Source: Cyprinodon diabolis
Lineage: Eukaryota > Chordata > Actinopteri > Cyprinodontiformes > Cyprinodontidae
Assembly: GCA_030533445.1 (NCBI GenBank)
Contig: CM060070.1
Span: forward strand, 30,676,001-30,740,000
Length of the DNA stretch: 64,000 nucleotides
Direction of reading: 5' to 3'
Shown here: positions 1 to 18,378 of the stretch, piece by piece
Position numbering within the stretch: position 1 is the first letter of the stretch
Layout: each line of letters starts with the position of its first letter
Program-made: the position numbers and the translations under genes
Notes under the pieces: model-generated
What the model saw: only the letters and a program-made list of their open reading frames with translations
Databases searched by the model: none
Told to the model about the DNA's origin: nothing

Positions 1-662
1 TCCTCTTTTGTATTCACCATGTATTTGTATTATATATATAATACATATATATATTATATATATATATATGTATATATATATTATATATGTGTGTGTGTAT
101 TATATATATATATGTTTAAATTCTCTTTTGTATTCACTGTTTATATTTGTATTATATATATAATACATACTTGTCTATATATATATAATGCAAATACAAA
201 TAAGCGGTGAATAAAAAAGAATTTCAACAATTTTGCAGAATTTGGATAAACACATATATATGTATATATATAATAAATAAATGTCTCAGTCAGCAGCATA
301 ATGCTTAAAGCTAGTAAGTGTACAGTGTTTTGGCTATAGTGTGTAATTGTGCTCAGCAGTAGTAGATGAAAAAATAACTAATGAATCTGTTTCAGATTAA
401 AGCCTCCCTTTTTTTTTTTTTTCTCTCTAATTTGTCAAAATTAAGGAGATTCAACAAGCCACCCAACCTGCCTTCTGCCTTTCTCTGCAACAACCATTTC
501 AGATAATCAAGGACGCATCCTTTTTTTTCTCCTGCTTGACTCCCCTGTTAGTGAGAAGGAAAGGTGGGAGGATGTTACCTCCCATCCTCTTGATCTTCAC
601 CCGAACCAAACAAGTGAATAGGAGACATGGGACCAAACAGGTGTTCACCCCCACAGTTAAAC
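1..662. other. amh upstream region with TA microsatellite
   Basis: The first 200 bases are an imperfect TA/TG microsatellite with a duplicated block containing the words ttctcttttgtattcac. From about 240 to 662 the DNA is unique-looking, with a T tract near 411-422. The short open frames here are products of the low-complexity DNA. The word tcaaggac near 508 resembles a steroidogenic factor 1 half site, which would suit an amh promoter, but one such match is weak evidence. Confidence 0.5.
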
Positions 663-3569
663 ATGTTGGTGTTGGTTTTGCTCTGGAGCAGCGTTGGTCC
701 TACAGTAACAGGTCAGGATTTAATAGTGTTTCTGTTAGTCTTACTTAAAAGAAAAGTTGCATGTATTTATGTGTATGCTCATTCTCCAGTTCTTCTGATT
801 TATTCCACAGAGCTGCAGAAGTCTCCCTGCTTTGTGGACGACTTGGTTGCAGCGCTGCATGACGCCACAGCGAAAGATGGGGAACTTGTAAACAGCAGCT
901 CGACTTTGTTTGGGATGTGCAAGGATTCTGATAACTCATCCCTATCAGTCCTGTTAGAACTCAGTGTAGGAATACGAAGGAACAGCAGAAGAGGTGTGGA
1001 GGTTTTGGATCCGGTTGCAGGTATCAGTGCTTAGAAAGCTGTGCATTAATTTATTTGAACAATTTTCATTATTTATTTCTTATATATAGTTTTGGTGACA
1101 CATGATGATATTTTTCGATTAGAGCTTGTATCAGTGGAAGACGATGAAACCATCATGGCAACCTTTGACCTCCCTCAGTCCCCGTTATTCAAGTTGAAAC
1201 CAGTGCTGGTGTTGGCGTTTGAAAGCCCCCTCCCAGATGGAGAGATGGAGGTCACTTTCTCCAGTACTTCTCTCCAACCAAACACACAGGTGCCGGAAAA
1301 AAACAAAACAGTTTGTGGTAAAAATGAGGGAAACTGGTTTTCATATCCAAGACTAACTGGGGGGCCCTCTTCCAGTCGGACTGATCATCCATAACAGCAC
1401 TAGCTTTGATTTTAAACATGCGGTTTATGTAACACATGAAATTGTTATATTTTGCAGAATATATTTTACCTGACCTTCACATATGAAAATAAGGATTATT
1501 AGTGAAGTCAGGGGATTTCAACATGCATCACAAAATGTGTTTAAAGATGCTAGTGTATACTCATAGGCATTGTAAGGGGAAAACTTAATTAAAATCAGCT
1601 GGGCTTTTTCTAAATTTTGACTACGTAAAAGCAACCGCGAAAGCAACTTTTGATTCAGTGCAACGGGAAAAATTTCTTAAATTAAGTGTATTTATCCTTA
1701 ATTTGAGTAGGTAAAATGAGATTTGCCAATGGAATTAGTATTTTTACTCTTAAAATAAGATAATTAGATAATATACACTTGAAATAAGACAGTGCAGTTG
1801 AGTTTTCTTATTTTAAGTGTAAATTTTCTTGTTGCATTGGCAAAATGTCTCTTTCACCTCCTCAATCCCAGAAAAATTCACTTATTTTAAGAAAAAATGA
1901 CTTATCTAGATTTTGATTTTTTTTCCAGTGTGTGTCTGAAATGTGACTCCTGCAGAGAAAGAAACATCAGAAAATGATTAAACCAGCTACATTAAGTCAG
2001 CAATAAATATAAAATTCTAACTCTTTTCAATTAAGCTATGTATATTTTTAAGTTTGAATTAAAAAAGCATAATATCTTCTGTCAAATCTACTATTAACGA
2101 CCTTGGATATAATTGTAAGTATATGTTAATTCTATATAGATGTATAATGAGTCTGAGGAGGGCACTAGGCAGCAGCTGTTTGTGCATCAGGATTCTGTTG
2201 ATGGGATTCTCTAAATTTATTGTTCAAGTTTTCCTCATCTTCGGGTTTCACTCTGCTGTGACCACAGGTTTCTTTTCCTAGTCTGCTTGCATTTCAGGGG
2301 GAACGATGTACATACTGCTGAAGGGAAAACCATCTGAAGGAAACGTTGAACAGAAATGGCAGGTTTCTCTTCAGGCAAAATCCCCAAATATGAGTAAGAT
2401 GTGTTTTTTCATTTTTCTTACTCTTAATCTCTTGTGGTGTGTCTTATCTCCTTACGCTTCCTGTCACGCAGAACAAAACCTAAAAGATGTTCTTATTGGT
2501 GGAAATACAGGAAGCAGCATTCGCATGATTCCACTTCTGCTTTTTTCCGTAGAAACAGGAAGTGATCGGAGGTGGGTTTGAGTTTCATGTTCCCTCTTTA
2601 AACTGATGTGTTGGATCAATTCTGACTGGTATATCTCCCAAACATGTAAACAGGTCAAGTGAATCAGTGGCCTCCTTCCAGACATCATCTGCCTCCTTCC
2701 TCTGTGAACTGAGGCGCTTCCTAGATGCTGTCCTGCCTCAGCAACGCACCAAGCCCCCTCTATTGCCGCTCGGCTCCCTGCAGTCCCTTCCTCCTCTGGC
2801 TCTCGGCTTATCCACCAGCGAGGCCCTGTTGGTGGAAATCATTAACTCCTCTGCCCCCACTATCTTTTCCTTCGCCAGCTGGAGCTCCTGCTTCCCGGTG
2901 CGTCCTGGACAGCTGGCCCTCTCCCCTGCTCTGCTGGAGGAGCTTGGGCAGAGGCTGGAGAAGAATGAGCAGCAGATAAAGGAGTTGATACGGCAGGAAG
3001 CCATACCACCCAGAGCATCAGAGAAGCTGGAGAGACTCAGAGAGCTCAGTGCTTTTCAGAGGCAGGAACCTGCAGCAGAAGGTCTTTGGAAAAAAAAGCA
3101 TGGACCTTTGAATCATACTGTTTAAGAATGAAGATATAAACTGATCTCTTGTGTGCTGTTTCAAACAGGAGAGAGCCAATACTGCGCTTTCCTCCTCCTA
3201 AAGGCCCTGCAGACGGTGACCCATGCATACAACATACAGGGAAAGCTGAGGTCCACCAGAGCAGGCCCTTCAACCAGGGCACCCATCTGCGGGCTGGGTA
3301 GTCTCACAGTGTCCCTCGAACAGCTCCTCTTGGGACCCCAGAGCGCCAACCTCAACAACTGCCGCGGCTCATGTGCTTTCCCGTTATCCAACGGCAACAA
3401 CCACGCAGTCCTCCTGAACTATCACATCGAGAGGGGCAATGTGAACGAGCGTGGGCCCTGCTGCGTGCCGGTGACCTACGACCCCCTGGAGGTGATAGAC
3501 TGGAACGACGAGGGCAGCTTTCTCTCCATCAAGCCGGATATGATAGCCAAAGAGTGCGGCTGTCGCTAA
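663..3569 (+). CDS. amh: Anti-Mullerian hormone (Amh), seven exons, intact
   Basis: Secreted TGF-beta family hormone that acts through Amhr2 in gonad development. Seven exons with GT/AG borders and consistent phases join to 503 codons: 663-711, 811-1020, 1090-1317, 2298-2393, 2472-2571, 2654-3081, 3169-3569. The ATG at 663 opens a hydrophobic signal peptide (MLVLVLLWSSVG); an in-frame ATG at 627 would add 12 residues. The N-terminal AMH region spans exons 2-6. A dibasic-type processing site, RSTR, ends at 3260 and leaves a 102-residue mature peptide with the seven expected cysteines (ICGL, NNCRGSC, GPCC, ECGC) ending in GCR. Seven exons is the usual teleost count. No frame break or missing cysteine was seen, so this looks like the ancestral functional copy rather than a decayed or sex-linked duplicate, though the latter cannot be excluded. 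It is convergent with the next gene. Confidence 0.96.
1656..1934. repeat. Short inverted-repeat element (MITE-like) in amh intron 3
   Basis: AT-rich element with a cagtg...ggaaaaa start and a tttttttccagtg end, containing inverted blocks such as ttttactcttaaaataag. Related copies lie at about 28556-28770 (same orientation) and 58925-59098 (reverse orientation). All three share the words gccaatgga-like, tttttactctta and ctaattt. It accounts for much of the long intron 3 of amh. The ends are approximate. Confidence 0.6.
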
Positions 3570-3720
3570 AAGTTTGTTGCCTTCTTTAGTGGCATGCAGG
3601 GTTTATACAGTTATGGTAAATTCACAGTATTTAAACAGATATGTATGATTCTTTCACATAGATGTTACAATGTGCATGTTTTATTATTCTTTCTGTCCTC
3701 ATATGTATAACAATTCAAAC

Positions 3721-3726
3721 ATTAAA
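3721..3726 (+). terminator. amh poly(A) signal (ATTAAA)
   Basis: ATTAAA lies 151 bases after the amh stop codon; a second ATTAAA follows at 3734. The convergent gene's AATAAA (minus strand, 3779-3784) is only about 50 bases further on, so the two 3' ends nearly touch. Confidence 0.6.
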
Positions 3727-3778
3727 ATAATGCATTAAAATAACCATGATCAAAGACAGTCTGTACTTGGTTGTACTT

Positions 3779-3784
3779 TTTATT
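3779..3784 (-). terminator. Poly(A) signal of the jsrp1-like gene
   Basis: Reads AATAAA on the minus strand, 42 bases past the TGA of the jsrp1-like gene. Confidence 0.6.
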
Positions 3785-3826
3785 CAGGAATCCTGTGAAT
3801 CCATCAAAGAAAACATTTTTTATGCT

Positions 3827-6541
3827 TCACTCTTTAGCTTTCGGTTTTAGAATTACTTTTCTGCCTATTGGCTTTTTTCTTCTCCGTATTGCTCCAAGCT
3901 CTTCGGATCCCCACCAACTGGTCACACTGTCCCATATGGAAAACTGAGAAAAGAAAATGGGAAATGACACCATGAATGAATAATGAAATGCTCTAACAAA
4001 TAACAAAGGCAGGTACACTTCCAGAACGTTCTCCAGGTGTCAGCTGGATGGGGGCCACTGATAATGACAAAAAAAAGTAAAAGATATAACAGAGATTCAG
4101 AAAATGTCCCACTAAATGCCCTCTCCTAAATTAATGCATGTAAAAAGCCTGATTATTAAAGGGCCAGAGTGTTCAAATGGGTGATTGTTGCCCTCCTGCA
4201 ACTCCCTCATTTCAAAGCCCTTCAGAAATTTCGTCATTGTTGCATCAGCTATAGAGTAATAATGTGAATTGAAATGAGTATAACTTTACAGTTTTCACTT
4301 TGGAGATACATCACATTTCATGACGTTAAAGGGAAACACCGTTTTTTTTACATTGGACCCTTGATTTTACATTATTACATCATGTTCTACTCACCCATAT
4401 TAGTTTTGTTTCATTTGGAGCCGTTCTGAAGATATTCGGTTAGGTTATATCAAAATAACGTCTTCCTATGGGCAACAAGTTCAAGGCACAAACTAAACTG
4501 TTCATAATGTGTTCTGTATTGTACGCCAGCATTCATAACATGCCTAGAAATATATAAATATAAAAAATATAACCGTGGATGTCTGGGGGACAGTGATTCG
4601 CCTACATGTTATGAATGGTGGCGTACCATAAATGATAAAAATCACATAAAAATCGGGAAACATGAGGTTCATGATAAAAAAAAACCTGTGTTCCCCTTTA
4701 ACAAATACAAAAGCGAACGGAAAAGGATTTGAAAAGAGGCACTTTTTGCTGTTAAAGTAGCTGCAGAGTTTTTATATTACTTCTATGTAAGCTTTACACA
4801 GAGAGGCATAAAATGATAAATTTCCTTTTTTATAATTCTTCTCATTACAAGATATATTACATTTAAAAGGAAGTTTCTCAGAAAAGCATTTCACTGTAGC
4901 TCTGGCTGTATGTTTATATTTGCATTGAAGGTTTTATTTTGCTCCATCTGTCTTTATGTATGTATATATGCACACATATATATAGTGAATTCTTTTTTTC
5001 TATTGTTGTTTGTTGTTGTAACAAAACCAATCCAGAGGACAGCATACCCAGATAATTCACTCAAAAAGAAGCAGCAAAACTTACAAGAAAATTACTCAAA
5101 CAATAAGAAGCACGGCAGAGTAAAACCATCCTAAAGTTTTTTTTTTTTTTTTTTCAAAATGTTTCTCCAGTTAATGTAACTGAGTAAATATAACCACTAC
5201 CCACCTCTGCTGACTGCTCAGGTGTATCAACAATAGGATAAAAAGAATTCACCAACAGCTGCCTGCACTGCTATATATATAGTGGTTAGGGCATAGAGCT
5301 TGGAATCCTGAGGTTCTCGGTTCGAGACTCCTACTTCCACAGACTCCCACTCTGGGTCCCTGAACAAGACCCTCCAATGTGAGATCAATAAAGTTCAATT
5401 ATCAAAAATATCAATAATAATTACATATAAATATTAATAGCCAGTATAGCCCTTTTGGATAGATGCAAACTACATTTTGTTGCTTTCTACTTGTGAAAGT
5501 GTAATGACAATAAATTTGAATTCTACTCTATTCTATAAAACAGACCAGTCTGAAGTAGATTATTTTAACATTTGTTAAGTCCACAATATTGCAGGAATAT
5601 TTCAGCATCTAAAATTAAAAATTTCAAGTTATTTCCAGGTGAGACGAATCATACCTGAGGAAGAGACCCTGTCTGGAGGCAATCAACCAGGGACCTGATA
5701 CCCGTCTCCTCCACAAAATAATCCAGACCCTCTAAAACAAAAATAAAAAATACCAACTGAAAATTAATCGTAAAAGATAATTAAAAAAAGCTATCATCCA
5801 TTGTGATCAAGATAATACAATAAAGTACATATTGTTCTAGAATTACCGTTTTAGCATTAGTGTATTGTGTATAACATCCAACATTGAGGTAAGTAAACAA
5901 ACTTTCATTCAGCCTGAGATGGAATCATGAGAGTAGATGTAGTGGATAAAATGATAGTGAGCATTCACCATGAACTTCCTGTACTCCTGAGCTCACCAGC
6001 AGCACAACGAGAGCCATCACTAAGCAGCGGTTCATAGTAAATCCTTTCCAGGGATTTGGAACATCGTTCAAGTTTTCAATGGACAGAATACGCTCATAAG
6101 ACACTATGGAAAGATGGAAATATATCAGACATTTTTCGTTGTGTCCACAGGTCCAGGTGGGTCATTTCTGGTAGACTTTAGACTTACTGCTTTTATTTAT
6201 TCGTTGTTTGCTTCAGGCCTGGCTTCCTAACTCTGAGGATTGGGATGAAAGCTTGATGCAGAGGGAAGCTAAGAGATAAGAGAGAGAAAAATATATTTGT
6301 AGAATGAATGCTTTAAATCAGGGCCTACAGACATACAGAGCTTTAAAAGTGGTTGCAGACGCTCTCAGTTATATATTAGCCAACAGAAGAAAAAAAAAAA
6401 CTTACCACAGCTGCTCCTCCTCCCAAAGATGTAAGGGTCGGAAAAGTTTTTGTTTTGAGCCTCGAACAGTGGCCGAGCCACACAAACCCTGCGGCGTGCC
6501 CCTGAGCTTCCTGATTGACAGGAACAGATGGAAAACGACAT
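3827..6541 (-). CDS. jsrp1: Junctional sarcoplasmic reticulum protein 1-like, four exons
   Basis: Minus-strand exons 6541-6406, 6103-5997, 5729-5655 and 3943-3827 join in phase to 144 codons before the stop. Exon 2 carries a charged stretch (SYERILSIENLNDVPN), then NPWKGFTMNRCLVMALVVLL, a single membrane segment. The end is basic (RRRKKPIGRK ... KPKAKE). The PWxxxTxNxCLV core before one hydrophobic helix recalls JSRP1 (JP-45), a muscle protein linking the Cav1.1 channel with calsequestrin. In human the order is AMH, JSRP1 (minus), OAZ1, the same as here. The protein lacks the long Lys/Glu/Arg-rich tail of the mammalian protein. The first exon is uncertain: the ATG at 6541 is the first after an in-frame stop, but the exon may instead start at an acceptor inside. 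Family assignment rests on memory of the human protein plus synteny. Confidence 0.55.
4330..4697. mobile_element. TTAA-flanked short DNA transposon
   Basis: TTAA at 4326-4329 and 4698-4701 flanks a 368-bp element. Its ends are inverted: aggg-aaacaccg on the left and, reversed, agggg-aacacagg on the right. A TTAA target is typical of piggyBac and Kolobok families. It has no coding capacity. It lies in the long last intron of the jsrp1-like gene. Confidence 0.75.
5275..5415 (+). repeat. tRNA-derived SINE-like sequence
   Basis: The block starts with an A-box-like word (tagtggttagggcatagagc) and 30 bases later has a B-box-like word (ggttcgagactcc). It is followed by ctctgggtccctgaacaag, as in common fish SINEs. 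It is degenerate and not a functional tRNA, because no acceptor stem can be formed. Confidence 0.55.
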
Positions 6542-7000
6542 TGATAGCGCTCACTTTCCAACAGATGGAGAAAGCGTCCCAGAAGCAGCAGAAGCTAGAG
6601 TGTTTTGCAAAACTGTTCATACCCTTTAAATGTTTTCACTTTATGTTATGTGTTCCAGGCACAAACGTTATGGATTTTAATTTTACAGATTATGTGACAG
6701 ATGATCAACCAGCTGCATTTCTCAACAGATTCTGGGTTAGAATCCGGTCTGGATTTTGACTGAGCCTTTCAAACACATAAAAGAAATACTTTCATCTGAA
6801 CTGTTCCACTAAATCCCTATAGCTGTATGTAAAGAGCCATTTCGCTGCTGAATGATGAATTTCTTCTTCAGTCTGAACTCATCCTCAGCCCACCAACAGC
6901 TTCCCTTTATCCAATTTGGAAAAGAATCCCACAGGATGATGCTACCACAACTGTGTAAGCACCAGGTATGCAATTTAATTGCTGATGTTTTTTCATACAT

Positions 7001-7125
7001 CTTAATAAAGAATAATCACATTGACATTTCAATTAATTACTTTCTATTTACTTTCTATTTTCTACTGTTAGAGACAATTCAATGGCTACTATAACGCAGT
7101 CAATATCTTGGAGCCAATCCGAGTC
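7001..7125. repeat. Left part of a repeat paralogous to 41345-41446
   Basis: Matches the DNA on both sides of the large insert at 41.4-44.3 kb: the left half (cattgacatttc ... atggctact-taac) matches 41355-41446 and the right half (cagtcaatatcttgg) matches 44294-44310. It therefore shows the uninterrupted state of that site. The same repeat resumes at about 8545 after a different interruption. Confidence 0.65.
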
Positions 7126-8545
7126 CGCAATCCCTAGGGGGTCCACGCAGGTACGGCATGGGGGTCACGAAAGTTTTAGTTGATTAGACTTTTTTTTTAT
7201 ATATTCCCCTTGCAATTTATTCCACTAATTGAAATGTCTTTAAATACACATTAACATGAATTCAACACACTGTAGTAAACAGATAAATGGAGGCAGAAGA
7301 TGTCTTGCAATCAATGCACACATTCATTTAAACACCTGTCATTTAAATCCCATATCAAAGAAGTTTCTAGAATTTCCTTCTTTCATCTGAGGAACATTGC
7401 AAAAATTAGAAATCTAGTAGAATGGGAGGCAGATCTTTTAGTTATCAGGCTCCTCTCCTGTGGAACCAACTACCAATTTTAGTCCGTGAGGCAGACACTC
7501 TGTCTACTTTTAAGACTAGGCTTAAAACTTTCCTTTTTGATAAAGCTTATAGTTAGGGTGGCTCAGGTTATCCGGAGCTGTCTTTAAAGTTATGCTGCTA
7601 TAGGCTTAGACTGCTGGAGGACATAGGGACCCCCATTTCATCATTCTGCTTCATTCTCTCTCTGTTCTCCTATTCTGCAGAATCTGTTTGTTCAATCTCT
7701 AACCTTCTGCTCTCTCTGCTTTTCCTCAGAGTAGCTTTGCCTCGTCTGTTCCTGTTTGGCTGTGACGTCATCCAGGAAAGAAACATCAGCTGTGCTGCTT
7801 CCATACACACCCTTGTTTGTAGATGTTGGAGATCGGCCTGTTTTCCAGTGTGGTCCTGTTTCTCTGGCCGTGGCTGGCTGGATGTGCTCTCTTCGTCCTC
7901 TGGCATGGGAGCTGGCTCGGAGCTCGTCTGCCTGGCTGTGTGTTTCCTGGACGGGGCCGCCTTTTACAGCTGCTTTTTGTATCTCTGCTTCTGTCTCCTT
8001 GAACCCCAGTTGGCCTCGGCAGATGGCTGCTCACACTGAGCCTGGTTCTGCTGGAGGTTTCTTCCTGTTAAAAGGGAGTTTTTCCTCTCCACTGTCGCTA
8101 CAAGCATGCTTATTGTGAGGGATTGTATTTGAGTCAATGAGTCAATGCAATCAACTGGTTTTCCTTAGATAGAAAATTTTGTATCAATTTGACTGTATGA
8201 TCTGGTTGAGCTGTAAAGTGCCTTGAGATGACATGTGTTGTGAATTTGGCGCTATATAAATAAACTGAATTGAAATTGAAATTGAATTCAGTGACACACA
8301 GGAGCTCTTTCAAGCTGGGCACCATTTCATTCACAACACCTGTCCCATCAACCAGGAATCAGAATCAGAAATACTTTAATCATCCCAGGGCGAAATTACT
8401 TTCGTTACATGACTCCGTCTGTCATAGAGTGACTATACGACCAGTTTAATATAACAATTTCATACAATTTATATATAATCAGGGGGCCCCGCTCCATCTC
8501 GCCATCAATTTGGGGGTCCTTGGTCTGGAAAACTTTGAAGACCCC
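7125..8545. mobile_element. Composite insertion with LINE 3' fragment, possibly hAT-borne
   Basis: This stretch interrupts a repeat whose halves are at 7001-7125 and 8545-8770. Its margins (ccctagggggtcc ... and gggggtccttggtctgg) look like ends of a common fish hAT-type element, though I could not prove inverted ends or a duplication. Its inside is mostly the LINE fragment described separately, plus a short common repeat word (gaatcagaatcagaaatac) near 8356. Confidence 0.4.
7318..8285 (+). mobile_element. Non-LTR retrotransposon, C-terminal coding remnant and 3' UTR
   Basis: A frame from 7431 to 7556 reads RSFSYQAPLLWNQLP then EADTLSTFKTRLKTFLFDK before a stop, the usual last residues of fish LINE reverse transcriptase proteins. 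Just upstream, 7320-7415 encodes HLSFKSHIKEVSRISFFHLRN, which normally lies much further inside, so the copy has an internal deletion. The 3' UTR runs to a gaattgaaattgaa tail at about 8285. A second copy of the 3' UTR is at 27815-28378. Confidence 0.75.
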
Positions 8546-8770
8546 TTTACTATACTATAGGATACATCAGCATATATATGGATTTTCTTGGTTAGTACAT
8601 CCACCAACTTTGAAATTACCTGTGAAACATCTTCCCACAGGTGGCAAACTGTGGCCAAATGCTACACACATTTACCAATATGGCAGCCGGTGGCTTCACT
8701 TATTTCGGGCTATCAGCAATCTAGTAAATAAACAGAGATCAGTAGATAACTGTCATGCTTTTTAAAGTAA
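8545..8770. repeat. Right part of the paralogous repeat
   Basis: Matches 45058-45190 and 45790-45890 (shared words: ctatactataggatacatc, ccaaatgctacac, ataaacagagatcagt). Here it is continuous, whereas the 45 kb copy is split by a hAT-type insertion. Confidence 0.65.
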
Positions 8771-8774
8771 ACTG

Positions 8775-9400
8775 ACTAATCTTTGACGAATGAAAATATT
8801 TATTTTTTCTAAATTTGGTTCAGATAGTACAACTAAAGCTATCACCTTAATTTTCAAATATTAAATAAAACATAACTGTAGAGGAAAAGAAAAAATTTGT
8901 CAATCTAAACTATTCCAACAGGAATGAGCACAACATCCATGTTTTCTAAATAAAGACAATATATACTTTCTTAAAGCCTTTGCTAACAAATAGACACATA
9001 TATTTAAACATCCATGCTGTCTAAATAAAAGGTAGTGGACAACATTTCTGGGGCGAACATCTTTCCCATTTTCATTACTTAACTTTTATCAAAAATTTCT
9101 CTGCATAAAATTAATATTTACATGTACTAATATCTATATTAAATAGATTTTTTAAGTTGTTATTAAAGTAGTTATTTATCTATGATTTCACTGAAGACTC
9201 CTTAATGACTTCTAGAGAATTTTCTCTTTACCCCATATAACACAAAAATTAGTTCTGAAGTGAGCATGAATTGTGTATAAATCAACTTTAATGTTAGTAT
9301 TTTGATTTGTATAATTAACCACAGCATATTAGTTGTCAAGAAATCTTTAATATATGAAAAATGTAAATGTTTAATAAGTCTGAACAATGAAAGGCTATGA
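8775..9400. repeat. hAT-related sequence next to the oaz1 promoter
   Basis: Matches the inside of the hAT-type elements at 44333-45043 and 45200-45786, for example gctaacaaatagacaaatat-like, cactgaagactcct and cataattaaccacag-like words. The match fades at about 9375, some 150 bases before the oaz1 start codon. Confidence 0.6.
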
Positions 9401-9532
9401 TTGTTTTGTACATATACGTCACGGTAAGCGGGACACTCCCCGGGCTGATAGCCGCAGCTCGCAGCCCTGATTCTGCTATCAGCCTGCGGAGGAGAGGGAC
9501 GGAGAGAGCAGCCTGTGGCGGACGCTGGCCGG

Positions 9533-16425
<6,893 letters not shown>

Positions 16426-16871
16426 AAATAACGCTGAGCAGTTACAAATGTTTGTTCCCATTTCAATCGATACAATTCATCAGTTCTAGAAATGAATATA
16501 TTCTAGTCATCCAGTGTGGCTGAGGTTTCCTGTTTTAAGCTTGTTTATCATTGCCTTTACCTTATGTGTGCTGTTTCAGTGAAAAGTTGCACAAAAGTTT
16601 AAATGTTTAACAGAGCAGGGAAGTAAAGCAGAAGCCTGGATGATGGCAGGGCATTACGTTCTGACTATTCAATTTGTCATGTTCTGGTTTTGTCCTACCC
16701 CTGAAATCTATCTCCAGTGTATTTAAGATCAATCAGAATCTTACTCATGTAAGTAGGTGTTTTCGTAGTAATTATCAGTTGATTTTGCTGTTGATAACTT
16801 TTTTTTTTTTTATGTGTGCATGGTTTTAATTTTTTGATCCACTCAGTAGAGATCTGCATGTTGTAACTACT

Positions 16872-16877
16872 AATAAA
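16872..16877 (+). terminator. oaz1 poly(A) signal
   Basis: AATAAA about 450 bases after the stop codon. Another AATAAA overlaps the stop codon itself at 16421 onward but is too early to be useful. Confidence 0.6.
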
Positions 16878-16899
16878 AGTGCTCACCTTATAATGTGTG

Positions 16900-18360
16900 G
16901 TCTTCTGATAAATGTAGTGAAAGACTGGAGCATTATAGACTGTATTGGAGTTTCTTTAATCAAGCACCATGGAATAATGCGACATTGGAAGTTGATCCAG
17001 GCGTTGTTCCAGAAATTATACACAAAAAATTCTGAAAGAAAACAAAAGGTCCTGGTAACTTCCTGACAGGACCTTTTCTATTTTTATTTGATTTATTTAT
17101 TATAAATCAATTATTTTTTATGGATTTGTTAAGAGAAATTGGTTGAAAAAAAACCAAAACAACCCAACATATATTAAAAAAAACCAAAAAGCCATTTTTT
17201 TTTACACACAGAATTTTGTTTCTCTAATGTAAAATTTTTCAGAATTTTGCCCATTGCTAAAATGTTCCCATAATTGTGTTTGACAGATCCATTGAAAGCA
17301 AACTACTTAAAAGTCCTTTAAATAATTAGTGCTGTGAATTTATGGACATTTCTTAAAGTGTTGATAAAAGTGTTTTGAAGCTTGATTTAAATGTCTTAAA
17401 ATGCTGCAAAGCAAAACAACCTTATTTTTAATCACTTAAAGACTTCAACATCTGGCCGGGTATATAACCATCCTTCATGCCAGAAATAATGGAGCCTTTT
17501 GGTTTTTCCGACAGAAACCTTAATTTTAAGTCCAAATAATATTCCACCGGCCTGAGGTGGCAAAGAAGATTCATCTGAAGCCTAAATCATCCAGTTGGAG
17601 CTTTGCTGGTAAATGTAAAAGAGGTAGTTTGATATTTCAGGGTCTTCATGTAATATACAAACTTAAATCATCACAGCATGATACTACCACTCTCATTTTT
17701 TGATAGCTGGTACACTGTACCTCCATTTAAAACATGTTGGTTTTTGTTTTGCTTTTCAAGGTCTTAATCCACATCACTTAATCCAAATATGACCGTTTGC
17801 ATTAGATATTGGAAATTTAGACAACTGCATTTTCCTGCTGTCATTACGTTTTTTTTGTTTTGTTTGTTTTTTAACCATATTTAAGTCTACAGTCAATGAT
17901 GGAAACTGAAATCCATGATTCTATCAGAAGCTTGCTGATGGATGTAGAAAGAATGTGGTTTTATATTTGTGGAGAGGCATGTTAACTTTTGATCAACTTT
18001 GACTGTGTAAATTACAGCCACAACTGTATCCTTTCAGTTATGCTGTACTTAGACATTGACTTGGTATCATGGCAACTTTAAATTAGTTAAAGCAGCACAT
18101 TTCAATTGGCAAAGCTACAAGTACTTGCCTTGTATTCTAACATCATCTCTGTCCAGTTACTAAAGAGAATACATGTAAAGAAGTTATGATATATGAGATC
18201 ATTTGACAAGTTTGTTTATTTAATGATCTCAACTATTTGGGTATAAAGTTTGTAAAGATGGTGAGTTTTTATTTTTTCAGTAAGTTCAGAATCCTATCAG
18301 ACCAGTTCAAGTCCATATAAAAGCAGGGACTAAAAGGCTTTAACAAGGATGCAGTCCAAA
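16900..18360. other. Intergenic space between oaz1 and peak3 3' ends
   Basis: Convergent 3' ends face each other here. The stretch is AT rich and contains what look like worn Tc1-family pieces near 17450-17720, for example the minus-strand word catgatgctgtg-like at 17675, and the inverted pair aggtcctggtaact/ggacctttt near 17047-17075. No gene seen. Confidence 0.4.
18268..18273 (-). terminator. peak3 poly(A) signal
   Basis: Reads AATAAA on the minus strand, 106 bases past the stop codon; a second is at 18215-18220. Confidence 0.5.
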
Positions 18361-18378
18361 AATAACCCGACTGAAGAA

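Noticed and set aside
1..200. Possible CRISPR-like or satellite array
   Set aside because: Only TA/TG microsatellite with one duplicated block; no regular spacers.
5275..5415. Possible functional tRNA gene
   Set aside because: A- and B-box-like words are present but no acceptor stem can be formed and a SINE body follows.
7737..8118. Two overlapping plus-strand frames of 100 and 120 codons
   Set aside because: Within the LINE 3' UTR, which is non-coding; the second copy at 27932-28285 gives a similar accidental frame.
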